Of a DNA stretch of 47,806 nt, positions 6,698 through 15,333 are shown in pieces (positions within the stretch are counted from its first letter, which is position 1; the number at the start of each line of letters is the position of its first letter). The notes under the pieces were generated by a model. The model searched no databases. It saw only the letters and a program-made list of their open reading frames with translations, and was not told the DNA's origin. This DNA is from JAJRZX01 sp964407495 (GTDB taxonomy: Bacteria > Desulfobacterota > GWC2-55-46 > JADFVP01): contig CAYOVP010000011.1 in the NCBI GenBank assembly GCA_964407495.1, forward strand, positions 1-47,806, read 5' to 3'. A program made the translations under genes and the position numbers.

Positions 6698-8782
6698 TCA
6701 GCCCTTATCGTCCTTTGTGGCCTCGGCTATTATCTTCTGACAGAGGTAGGTGGGCACTGTCTCGTAGTGGGAGAATTCCATGGTGAACATGCCGCGGTCT
6801 CCTGTCATTCCCCGCAGTTCCGGGGCATAAGTGACCACCTCGGCCATGGGCACGAGGGCCTGGATGGTCTGGCTCCCTGCTGTGGGCTCGGCCCCGAGTA
6901 TCTTGCCCCTCCGGGCGTTTATGTCGCCAATGACGTCGCCGAGTTTTTCCGAGGGAACGACGATCTTCATCTTCATGATGGGCTCAAGCAGCACGGGCTT
7001 GCACTCTTCCATGGCCTTTCTGAAGGCCATGGCCCCTGCTATCTTGAAGGCCAGTTCAGAGGAATCCACGGAATGAAAGGACCCGTCCACGAGTTCCACC
7101 TTTACGTCCACCACTGGGTAGCCCGCCACAACCCCTGCTTCCATGGCCTCTCTTATGCCCTTCTCAACGGCTGGTATGAACTGGCGCGGGATGACGCCTC
7201 CGGTGATGCTGTCCACGAAGACAAATCCCTCGCCGCGCGGCAGGGGCGAGAGGACTATCCAGGTGTCGCCATACTGGCCGTGTCCGCCCGATTGTTTCTT
7301 GTATTTTCCCTGGACGCGGGCGCTCGCAGTAATGGTCTCCTTGTAGGGTATGCGCGGCGCCTTGAGTTCTGCCTCGCAGTGGTACTTGCGTGCGAGTTTT
7401 TCCATGCTCGCCTCTATGTGCATCTGTCCTGCGCCTGCTATTACGAATTCTTTTGTCTGAGGGTCGCGCCTGTACTCGAGTGCCGGGTCTTCTTCCATCA
7501 TCTTGCCGAGGGCAGAGGAGAGTTTGTCCTCGTCACCCTTGGTCTTGGGATGTATGGCATAGGAGAGGACAGGCGCTGGCCTGGGCTCGGCCCTGAAGAC
7601 TACAGGGGCCTCGGGTGAGGCAAGTGTGTGCCCGGTGGCCGTGTCGCGGAGTTTGGCAAGGGCTATGATGTCGCCCGGAGTTGCCCGGGGGATTTCTTTT
7701 ATCTCCTTACCCTCGAGAACGTAAACGTGCGAGACCTTTTCCTTTGTGCCGGTTATGGCGTTGAGTAGCGTTGTCCCTGGCGTAAGCGTACCAGAATAGG
7801 CGCGGAGCACCGAGAGCCTTCCGGTATAGGGGTCTATGATGGTCTTGAATACAAGGGCCGAGAAAGGCGCCCCGGCGTCTGGCTCCCGGGTAATGGGGTC
7901 GCCGGTGGCAGGGTCTGTACCGCGGGGATATCCCTTGATTGCGCCCTTGTCAAGTGGTGAGGGGAGGCATGCGTTTATGGCGTCGAGTAGGAGGTCTACG
8001 CCCATGAGGGATGTTGCCGAGCCAGCGTACACAGGGACGAACTTTCTCGTAAGAGTTCCTTCGCGAAGCCCCTGAAGGAGTTCTTCCACTTCTATTGTCT
8101 CGCCCTCGAGGTATCTTTCCAGGAGATCGTCGTCAGACTCCACAATGGCCTCGACCAAGGTCTGGCGCATCTTTTTCGCCTCTTCTGCGAGATCTTCCGG
8201 TATGTCCTCTGTCTCGGAGGCCCCGTCCTTGTAATAGTGGGCCTTCATGGTGAGCAGATCCACCACCCCCCTGAAGCCGTCTCCCGAGCCAATGGGCATC
8301 TGCATGGCAATGCCCCTTGCGCCGAGGACCTGTTCCATGTCGTCTATGGCGCGGAAGAAGTTGGCGCGGTCGCGGTCCATCTTGTTCACAAAGGCGATGC
8401 GAGAGATCTCGTGTTCATCGGCGTAGGCCCAGAGGCGCTCGGTCTGGGCCTTTACACCGGAGATGGCGCTGAGAATGACCACGGCTCCGCCAACTACGCT
8501 GAGAGAAGACCTTGTCTCATGGAGAAAGTTGGAGTACCCGGGCGTGTCTATGATGTTTACGTGGCATTTTTTCCAGGTATAGTGGTGGATGGCCGAGGAG
8601 ATGCTTATCTTTCGTTTCTTTTCTTCTGGTTCAAAGTCGAAGAGCGATGTGCCCTTGTCCACTCTTCCAGGTGCGGACACGACGCCCGCACAGGCGAGGA
8701 TGGCGTCAGAGAGAGAGGTCTTTCCAGCCCCGCCGTGTGCAATTACGGCTATGTTCCTCTTTCTTGCTATATCCGTCTCCAC
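6698..8782 (-). CDS. EF-G-like translational GTPase (type II paralogue)
   Basis: A 694-residue protein with the full EF-G domain plan: GTPase domain with the P-loop AHGGAGKTS (about residues 15-23), DTPG and NKMD; domain II; and domains III-V with HGQYGDTW and the RRG region. Canonical EF-G has AHIDAGKTTT, so the altered P-loop places it in the EF-G-like (FusA2 or EF-G type II) group. It is also not next to rpsL, rpsG or tuf, so it is probably an extra copy with a recycling or stress role. The frame opens at a TTG (8803), but the GTG at 8782 has AAAGGAGAGG just upstream and is preferred. Confidence 0.88.
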   Translation of the reverse strand: METDIARKRNIAVIAHGGAGKTSLSDAILACAGVVSAPGRVDKGTSLFDFEPEEKKRKISISSAIHHYTWKKCHVNIIDTPGYSNFLHETRSSLSVVGGAVVILSAISGVKAQTERLWAYADEHEISRIAFVNKMDRDRANFFRAIDDMEQVLGARGIAMQMPIGSGDGFRGVVDLLTMKAHYYKDGASETEDIPEDLAEEAKKMRQTLVEAIVESDDDLLERYLEGETIEVEELLQGLREGTLTRKFVPVYAGSATSLMGVDLLLDAINACLPSPLDKGAIKGYPRGTDPATGDPITREPDAGAPFSALVFKTIIDPYTGRLSVLRAYSGTLTPGTTLLNAITGTKEKVSHVYVLEGKEIKEIPRATPGDIIALAKLRDTATGHTLASPEAPVVFRAEPRPAPVLSYAIHPKTKGDEDKLSSALGKMMEEDPALEYRRDPQTKEFVIAGAGQMHIEASMEKLARKYHCEAELKAPRIPYKETITASARVQGKYKKQSGGHGQYGDTWIVLSPLPRGEGFVFVDSITGGVIPRQFIPAVEKGIREAMEAGVVAGYPVVDVKVELVDGSFHSVDSSELAFKIAGAMAFRKAMEECKPVLLEPIMKMKIVVPSEKLGDVIGDINARRGKILGAEPTAGSQTIQALVPMAEVVTYAPELRGMTGDRGMFTMEFSHYETVPTYLCQKIIAEATKDDKG

Positions 8783-8818
8783 GTGAGCCTCTCCTTTTTT
8801 CAATTATGGTGTGGCGGT

Positions 8819-9289
8819 TCAGGTTTTGAGGCGTTTTATTATTCCGGGGAGGGTCTTTCTGAATAGTAGGCCAAGAAACTTGTTGGCCCTGCTGTTTCTC
8901 GGCAGACCCGTGATGGGGGGAGGTTTTCTGACACCAAGTTCGGAGAGGTGCTGGTTCAGTTCGTCGTTGCCTGGTTCAAACTTGATGCCCTTCTTGAATA
9001 CGCTGACAGCGCTCTTCTTGTTGCCGACAGCGAGGTATACCTTTCCGAGGTTGAGGTAGAACTCGGCGCGGGAGAATTCCTTTTTTATGGCCTTTGTGCA
9101 GAGTTCAATGCCAAGGCCAATGTCTCCGCCGCGAAGCGCCTTGCACAGGCCGTAGTATGACATGTAGAGTGGGTTTGCCCGGTCTTCCCTGTGTGCCTTG
9201 CCAAAGGCGCGAAGCGCCCGGTCGAGGCGGTCTTTTCTGAGGAGCCGTTTACCTTCGAGGAAGTATTTCTGTGCCTCTTCTTTTGTCAC
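8819..9289 (-). CDS. TPR-repeat protein
   Basis: A 156-residue soluble protein. About residues 5-110 form three tetratricopeptide-like helical pairs (for example AEFYLNLGKVYLAVGNKKSA), likely a protein-binding scaffold. The C-terminus is basic. The start chosen is the GTG two bases after the coaX stop codon, with GAGGTG upstream formed by the last coaX codons; the frame continues further upstream but would overlap coaX. The tight spacing implies co-transcription with coaX. The partner is unknown. Confidence 0.75.
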   Translation of the reverse strand: MTKEEAQKYFLEGKRLLRKDRLDRALRAFGKAHREDRANPLYMSYYGLCKALRGGDIGLGIELCTKAIKKEFSRAEFYLNLGKVYLAVGNKKSAVSVFKKGIKFEPGNDELNQHLSELGVRKPPPITGLPRNSRANKFLGLLFRKTLPGIIKRLKT

Positions 9290-9291
9290 CG

Positions 9292-10056
9292 TTAAAACAC
9301 CTCGTTGTATATGATATTGAGTCCCTTGAGCGTGAGGAACTGGTCTATGCCTCTTATATCGTCGCACCCGGGTGCGAGTAACTCTGCTAACCCGCCGGTT
9401 GCGATTACCTCTGCTCCTGTCCCGCTCTCCTGCCTCAGGCCCTTTATGAGTCCCTCCACGAGGCCGCAGAAGCCAAAATACAGTCCGCTCTTCATGGACT
9501 CCCCGGTGCTCCTGCCAATGACGTTTACAGGCCGCTCCAGGTCAATGTGCGGCAATTGCGCCGTATGTTCGGACAAGGCCTCTGCGGCGATGCCCGGCCC
9601 AGGGGCTATGGCCCCGCCTGCGAACTCCCCGGCTTCTGTTACGAGGTCTACCGTAATGGCGGTTCCCATGTCCACGACAATGACAGCACTCCTCTTGAGG
9701 TGATAGGCGGCAATGGCGTTTGCCAGCCTGTCGGCCCCCACCTCCGAGGGGTTCTCCGTGAGCACAGGCATGGGGGGGGCGACCTCGGTGCCGAGGAAGT
9801 AGACCCTTGGACCCGCCAGCCTCTCGAGGGCCTCTCTCGTCATCGTCTCCATGGCCGGCACTACGGAAGAGACCATGGCGGCCATTATGTCTTTTTTATC
9901 GATCCCTGCAATGCCTATGTACTCGGCAAGGCGGGTGTAGAGCGCATCCGCGTCCTGGGAGACTGTTGCTGGAAATCTCTGGTGGTGCGCCAGTGTCTCG
10001 CCGTCGAAGAGGCCGAGCGCGGCCTTGGTGTTGCCTATGTCAAGAGTAAGGAGCAT
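9292..10056 (-). CDS. coaX: Type III pantothenate kinase
   Basis: A 254-residue enzyme of the ASKHA fold that makes 4'-phosphopantothenate, the first step of coenzyme A synthesis. Motifs: DIGNTKAALG at residues 6-15 (phosphate 1), GADRLANAIAAYH, and DMGTAITVDLV (phosphate 2), followed by GGAIAPGPG. No separate coaA or coaW was seen. It is on the same strand as birA, nadC and the TPR gene. In many bacteria coaX lies beside birA, which is also a cofactor gene. Confidence 0.95.
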   Translation of the reverse strand: MLLTLDIGNTKAALGLFDGETLAHHQRFPATVSQDADALYTRLAEYIGIAGIDKKDIMAAMVSSVVPAMETMTREALERLAGPRVYFLGTEVAPPMPVLTENPSEVGADRLANAIAAYHLKRSAVIVVDMGTAITVDLVTEAGEFAGGAIAPGPGIAAEALSEHTAQLPHIDLERPVNVIGRSTGESMKSGLYFGFCGLVEGLIKGLRQESGTGAEVIATGGLAELLAPGCDDIRGIDQFLTLKGLNIIYNEVF

Positions 10057-10328
10057 TGTCTTGTGCGCTCACGGTGCGCCCGGTCATTTGTCTCTATTCG
10101 TCCTGCCCCCACTCCCGCTCCCGCATTGTCCGCAATATTTGAGTACAGCGGCCCGACCCGTTGTCTTTCTACACAAACCAACTTCTTTATGCCAGGCCCC
10201 CTGGCAAGAGCCGCCATGACAACCTCCAGGGCCAGGGTTCGTACCATGGTTGTCTCACTCCCAGGCGCCTCTCAGCCCCCCTCTCAGTCCCCCCCCTCCA
10301 AGACATAATCCTTTGGCCGACCGTCCTA

Positions 10329-11324
10329 TCAGGTCTCATTATTAAGGCCCTCCACGTCGCCGGCAAGGACCCTCTCTGTGGCGCCGTTGGCAAGTCGCAG
10401 AACAAGGGCCCCGGTCTCATCCACGCCGAGACAGATGCCCTCGATGGTCTTTCTGAGAGAGCGTACGCGAAGGGGTTTACCCTCGGAGGTGAAGTGTTGT
10501 CTCCAAACTTCTATTATAGCGGAAAGACCCTTTTCAAGAAAGGTCTTATACCATATTTCGATGGATAATAAAAGCGACTGTGTAAAGGCCGCTCTCGGCA
10601 CGGGACGCCCCGAGGCGCAGAGTAGAGAAGTGGCTGTTTTCCTGAGCGGAGTGGGGAAGTCTTTTTGTTCCATGTTGAGGTTTATGCCAATGCCTGCCAC
10701 CACGAAGTCGGCCATCTCTGCAGAGCCCTGCATCTCCATGAGTATGCCGGCTATTTTCCTGTTTCCGATGAGAACGTCGTTGGGCCACTTGACGCTTGGT
10801 TTTTTTGGCGAGAAGCGGGCTATGGTCTCGGCCACAGCCACTGCGGCCAGGAGGGTGATGCCCTGGAGTTCGTGGGGTGCTGTGCCTGGCCTCAGGATTA
10901 TGGAGGCGTAGAGGTTTCGCCCTGGCGGCGAGACCCATTCACGTCCGAGCCTTCCACGCCCCTTGTCCTGGGCCTCTGCTATGACCACGGTGCCCTCTGG
11001 CGCGCCTCTGCGGGCAAGTTGCACGGCCTCTTCGTTCGTAGAGGAGAGACGGTCGAAGAAGAGTATCTCTCTCCCTATGAGATCCGTTGCAAGGCCAGCG
11101 CTTATGCTCGTCTCGTTAAATGGAAGAAGGGGCGCCGAGAGGCGGTAGCCTTTCGAGGCGCTCGACTCTATTGGAAAGCCGCGGGCCTTAAGCGAGTTCA
11201 TGTGTTTCCAGATGGCTGTTCGCGACAGACCGAGGCTGGCGGCAAGGGATTGACCCGATACGAACCCCTTGCCCGACCTTTCGAGGCTCTTGAGTATTTT
11301 TTCGTCCGTAGTCTTCCCTGGCAT
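10329..11324 (-). CDS. birA: Biotin-protein ligase with N-terminal DNA-binding domain
   Basis: A 331-residue bifunctional BirA. The N-terminal winged helix (about residues 8-65, with LAASLGLSRTAIWKHM as the recognition region) should bind a biotin operator. The catalytic domain has the biotinyl-AMP loop GRGRLGREW, then VKWPNDVLI and the C-terminal SH3-like domain ending in AGDVEGL. It attaches biotin to carboxyl-carrier proteins and probably represses biotin synthesis genes, none of which are in this window. It is four bases downstream of nadC, and 272 bases without a recognisable gene separate it from coaX. Confidence 0.95.
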   Translation of the reverse strand: MPGKTTDEKILKSLERSGKGFVSGQSLAASLGLSRTAIWKHMNSLKARGFPIESSASKGYRLSAPLLPFNETSISAGLATDLIGREILFFDRLSSTNEEAVQLARRGAPEGTVVIAEAQDKGRGRLGREWVSPPGRNLYASIILRPGTAPHELQGITLLAAVAVAETIARFSPKKPSVKWPNDVLIGNRKIAGILMEMQGSAEMADFVVAGIGINLNMEQKDFPTPLRKTATSLLCASGRPVPRAAFTQSLLLSIEIWYKTFLEKGLSAIIEVWRQHFTSEGKPLRVRSLRKTIEGICLGVDETGALVLRLANGATERVLAGDVEGLNNET

Positions 11325-11328
11325 GGCC

Positions 11329-12186
11329 TTAGGTGATTACCTTCATGCTTATGTCCACGGCAGGGGCCGAGTGCGTGAGCGCCCCGACGGAGATGAAGTC
11401 TGCGCCTGTGGATGCGAACTCCTCGATGTTGCTGAGCGTTATGCCTCCCGATACCTCGGTGACGGCCCTGCCGTTAATCATCTTCAGCGCCTTTCTTATT
11501 CTCGTAGGCCTCATGTTGTCGAGCATAATGATATCTGCGCCCCCGGCAATGGCCTCACGAGTCTCCTTGAGGGTGCTTGCCTCTACCTCGATGGCTATGG
11601 AGTCGCCGTACTTCCTGTATACCCTCCTTATGGCCTCGCGTACCCCGCCTGCCGCGCTTATGTGGTTGTCCTTTATGAGTATGGCGTCATGGAGGCCTGC
11701 GCGGTGGTTGTAGCCCCCGCCCATGCGCACGGCGTAGCGTTCGAGGACGCGGAGGCCGGGGGTAGTCTTTCTCGTATCAAGTATCTTGACGGGCCGGGCC
11801 TTGCGTACGAATTTTCCCGTAAGCGTGGCTATTCCAGAGAGGCGCTGGAGGAAGTTGAGTGCAACGCGTTCTCCGGTGAGCATGGGGGCCAGTGGGCCGC
11901 GGATCTCGGCGATAGGACGGCCCCGGCGTACCGATGTGCCGTCTTCGGCAAGGGCCCTGTACTTGAGGCGTCCATCGAGGCTGCTGAATACCATGCGGGC
12001 GAGAAATGAACCTGCAAGGACGAGGTCCTCCTTGGCAACTATGCGGCACCTGCCCTCTTTGCTCTTTGCCACCGTTGCCATCGTGGTGATATCGCCCTCA
12101 CCCAGGTCTTCCCTGAGGGCGGCCTCCACAATTGCCGGTGCCTCGGCGCGAAGCCTCTTGTCTTCGTCCCTACTGGTGTTCTTCAT
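11329..12186 (-). CDS. nadC: Nicotinate-nucleotide pyrophosphorylase (quinolinate phosphoribosyltransferase)
   Basis: A 285-residue enzyme that converts quinolinate and PRPP to nicotinate mononucleotide in de novo NAD synthesis. The strongest signatures are DTRKTTPGLR, KYAV-like RYAVRMGGGYNHR, DAILIKDNH, IEVEAS and the C-terminal SGGITLSNI. Length is typical. It is transcribed with birA (four-base gap). A 227-base stretch without a gene separates it from valS upstream. Confidence 0.96.
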   Translation of the reverse strand: MKNTSRDEDKRLRAEAPAIVEAALREDLGEGDITTMATVAKSKEGRCRIVAKEDLVLAGSFLARMVFSSLDGRLKYRALAEDGTSVRRGRPIAEIRGPLAPMLTGERVALNFLQRLSGIATLTGKFVRKARPVKILDTRKTTPGLRVLERYAVRMGGGYNHRAGLHDAILIKDNHISAAGGVREAIRRVYRKYGDSIAIEVEASTLKETREAIAGGADIIMLDNMRPTRIRKALKMINGRAVTEVSGGITLSNIEEFASTGADFISVGALTHSAPAVDISMKVIT

Positions 12187-12413
12187 GGATGGAACCGGTC
12201 TTCAATGAAGTCATGGCAGATTCTTGTCAGTACTTGCTCATCTCTGCACGCAACTTTTTCTTCATTGAGAGGATAAGGGCCTTCTACTGCCTTCTTTCTC
12301 TTTCACTGTCGCGCCTGCTCACTGCCCCACCCACACATTTGCCAGGTAGGGGTGAAGGGGTCTTAGGCAATGCCTCTATGGAGGCGCGTCCTCTTTTCGC
12401 CCAGAAGGAGCCC

Positions 12414-15092
12414 CTACAGTCCCTTGAGGCGCTCCAGGCCTGCCTCGATACTCGCCTTCTTCTCGAGGAGCGTCCCGAGGCGAGCCTTTTCCTTCTCTAC
12501 TATCTCCTGCGGGGCCTTTTCGAGAAAGGCCCTGTTGGCCAGTTTCTTCTCGAGGGATTCAGATTCGCGAAGTACCTTTGCGAGGGCCTTTTCGAGCCTT
12601 CTGCCCTCTACGGCAACGTCCACCAGGCCCTCCATGGGGAGGAAGACCTCTACGAGGGAGTCGCCCTCGCCGGCGCGGGCAGAGACGGATTTTTCGGGCG
12701 GTTCGTCACCAGCCTTCTTGAGGACGAGTTCCTCTACGCCCGCAAGGGTGCCGATGTACTCGAGACCACTCCTGATGGCCTGGGAAGAGGCCTGGCACCT
12801 CGTAAAGCAGAAGACCTTTACAGGTGTCTTGAGGGCCACGTGCATCTCGGTCTTCATGTTCCGAACCGCCTTTATTATCTCCATGACAAGGTCCATCTCG
12901 CGGGCCTCGTTCTCATAGGCCTGGCCTCTGGAAGGCCACCTTGAGGCAAGGAGCGAGCCGCTCTCGCCAGGAAGACAGGCGTGTATCTCTTCTGTGATAA
13001 AGGGCATGAAGGGGTGGAGGAGCCGGAGCGTATCCCTCAGGACAGAGACGAGCACCCCCATGCAGGCAGACCTTCGATCTTCTCCGTTCTCGCCCCGAAG
13101 GTCTTTTTTCGAGAGTTCCACGTACCAGTCGCAGAGTTCGTGCCAGACGAACCTGTACAGGAGGCGCGCGGCCTCGTCGAACCTGTAGGAATCTATGGCC
13201 TCTGTAACGCCGGCGGTGGTGAGGGCGAGGCGGGAGAGGATCCACTTGTCTGCCCTGGCGAGGCGCTCCTCCCCCACGGTCTCGTCTACAGGGCCGTCCA
13301 CGTTCATGAGGGTAAACCGTGCGAGGTTCCAGATCTTATTGCAGAAGTTCCTGTAACCCTCTATGCGCTCGGTGGAGAGTTTTATGTCGCGGCCCTGGGC
13401 CGCGAGTACGGCAAGGGTAAACCTGAAGGCATCTGTGCCGAACTCTTCTATCATCACAAGGGGATCTATTACATTGCCCCTGCTCTTGCTCATCTTCTGG
13501 CCCTCGGCGTCGCGGATGAGGGCGTGGATGTATACGTCCTTGAAGGGCACGTCACCCATGAACTTCATGCCCATCATTATCATGCGCGCCACCCAGAAAA
13601 AGATGATGTCAAAACTCGTGGAGAGGACGTCAGTGGGGTAGAAGGTCCTGAGTTCAGGGGTATCGTCGGGCCAGCCGAGGGTGGAGAAGGGCCAGAGCGC
13701 GGAACTGAACCAGGTGTCGAGAACGTCCTGGTCTTGAGTGATATTGGTAGACCCGCATTCTTCGCATTCCGAGGGGTCTGCCTTGGCAACAGTCGTGTGC
13801 GAACAGTCCCCGCAGTGCCAGGCCGGTATGCGGTGACCCCACCATATCTGGCGCGAGATGCACCAGTCGCGGATGTTTCGCATCCAGTCGAAGTACAGGT
13901 TCTCCCAGTTCTTTGGTATGAACCGGACGCGTCCGTCCTCCACGGCCTCGATGGCAGGGCCTGCAAGGGGTTTTATGTTCACGAACCACTGCTTGGAGAG
14001 CGTGGGCTCAACGACTGTAGAGCACCTGTAGCACGAACCGAGCATGAGTTTGTGCGGTTCCACTTTTTGTAGAAGATTTTCTTTTCTCAGTTCCTCCACA
14101 ACCTTCTTCCGGGCCTCGAAGCGGTCGAGCCCGGCAAAGGGCCCAGCGTTCTCGTTCATGACGCCGCTACTGTCCATTACTGTGATGAAAGACAGGCCGT
14201 GGCGGCGTCCCATCTCGAAGTCGTCGAAGTCATGAGCAGGCGTAATCTTCACGGCCCCTGTTCCGAACTCCATACTCACGTGGTCGTCTTCTATGACCGG
14301 TATCTCGCGCCCGAGAAATGGGAGGCAGACCTTTCTGCCTCTTAGGCCTTGGTAGCGCTCGTCTTCCGGGTTCACGGCCACTGCCGTATCACCGAGGAGG
14401 GTCTCTGGCCGCGTGGTGGCAACTATTATTTCATCTGGACCGCCCTCTGGAGGGTCTGCCACAGGGTAGCGCATGTAGTAGAGAGAACCATCTTTTTCCT
14501 CGAAACTCACCTCGAGGTCCGATAGCGCTGTCCTGCACCTTGGGCACCAGTTTATTATGTAGTCGCCCCTGTATATGAGTCCCTCGTCATAGAGGGTTAC
14601 GAAGACCTCGCGTACGGCCTTCGAGAGGCCCTCGTCCATGGTGAAGCGAAGACGCGACCAGTCGCATGAGGCGCCGAGGCGTGCCAGTTGGTTGAGAATA
14701 GTGGTGCCGTACTTTTCCTTCCACTCCCAGACTCGCTCTATGAAGCGCTCGCGTCCTGTGGCGTGGCGGTCCGTGCCCTCGGCGGCGAGGTCGCGCTCCA
14801 CCACGTTCTGCGTGGCAATGCCCGCGTGGTCTATGCCAGGGAGCCATAACACGTTGAATCCCTGCATGCGCTTGTACCTTGCCAGGATGTCCTGGAGCGT
14901 GGAGTTCAGCGCATGGCCGACGTGGAGCGCGCCCGTGATGTTCGGGGGCGGTATGACCATGGAGAAGGCGGGCTTCTCTGAGCCGGCCTCGGCCCTTGTG
15001 AGCCCGGCCTCTTCCCAGTAGCCGAGCCATCTCTTTTCCACGTCCGAGGGGTTGTACCTGGGCTCCAGCGTATCTTTGCTCTCTTTTGTCAT
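12414..15092 (-). CDS. valS: Valyl-tRNA synthetase
   Basis: An 892-residue class I aminoacyl-tRNA synthetase charging tRNA-Val. The HIGH motif appears as ALHVGHALN near residue 56, and the KMSKS motif as KMSKSRGN. The editing domain (CP1) contains ATTRPETLLGDTA. A CxxC pair set (HCGDC, CEECG) probably binds zinc. The C-terminal 80 residues are the coiled-coil arm typical of ValRS. A GAGG lies about 13 bases before the ATG, a rather long spacing. No T-box leader is apparent in the 240 bases upstream. Confidence 0.97.
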   Translation of the reverse strand: MTKESKDTLEPRYNPSDVEKRWLGYWEEAGLTRAEAGSEKPAFSMVIPPPNITGALHVGHALNSTLQDILARYKRMQGFNVLWLPGIDHAGIATQNVVERDLAAEGTDRHATGRERFIERVWEWKEKYGTTILNQLARLGASCDWSRLRFTMDEGLSKAVREVFVTLYDEGLIYRGDYIINWCPRCRTALSDLEVSFEEKDGSLYYMRYPVADPPEGGPDEIIVATTRPETLLGDTAVAVNPEDERYQGLRGRKVCLPFLGREIPVIEDDHVSMEFGTGAVKITPAHDFDDFEMGRRHGLSFITVMDSSGVMNENAGPFAGLDRFEARKKVVEELRKENLLQKVEPHKLMLGSCYRCSTVVEPTLSKQWFVNIKPLAGPAIEAVEDGRVRFIPKNWENLYFDWMRNIRDWCISRQIWWGHRIPAWHCGDCSHTTVAKADPSECEECGSTNITQDQDVLDTWFSSALWPFSTLGWPDDTPELRTFYPTDVLSTSFDIIFFWVARMIMMGMKFMGDVPFKDVYIHALIRDAEGQKMSKSRGNVIDPLVMIEEFGTDAFRFTLAVLAAQGRDIKLSTERIEGYRNFCNKIWNLARFTLMNVDGPVDETVGEERLARADKWILSRLALTTAGVTEAIDSYRFDEAARLLYRFVWHELCDWYVELSKKDLRGENGEDRRSACMGVLVSVLRDTLRLLHPFMPFITEEIHACLPGESGSLLASRWPSRGQAYENEAREMDLVMEIIKAVRNMKTEMHVALKTPVKVFCFTRCQASSQAIRSGLEYIGTLAGVEELVLKKAGDEPPEKSVSARAGEGDSLVEVFLPMEGLVDVAVEGRRLEKALAKVLRESESLEKKLANRAFLEKAPQEIVEKEKARLGTLLEKKASIEAGLERLKGL

Positions 15093-15333
15093 CTTGTCTT
15101 TTTTCCTCGAGTTCTCCAGAGGGAGGGGATTAAGAATCTATCATATAAGGTCGGTAAAAGCCCGCTCTTTTTCGTCTCCGGCCTGGTGGAGCAGGGGCCT
15201 GAAAGGGGATCTCAAGAGGGCTTGCCGCCTATCATCAGAAGCGCGAGGTATAGGCTCATGACCGCACTTCTCTTTATGGAGGGCCAAGTTCTTTTGTCGG
15301 CGGGAGGTATCTGGCGGGAATCGTAGTGCTCTC

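Noticed and set aside
10035..10247. A 70-residue minus-strand frame between birA and coaX
   Set aside because: It overlaps the start of coaX, has no convincing ribosome site and no recognisable similarity; the 272-base gap otherwise shows nothing clear.
12187..12413. Possible small gene between nadC and valS
   Set aside because: Only shadow frames; no start with ribosome site, no family recognised.
15093..15333. T-box leader for valS
   Set aside because: The characteristic T-box sequence and terminator are not visible; the same holds upstream of ileS (38799-38960).
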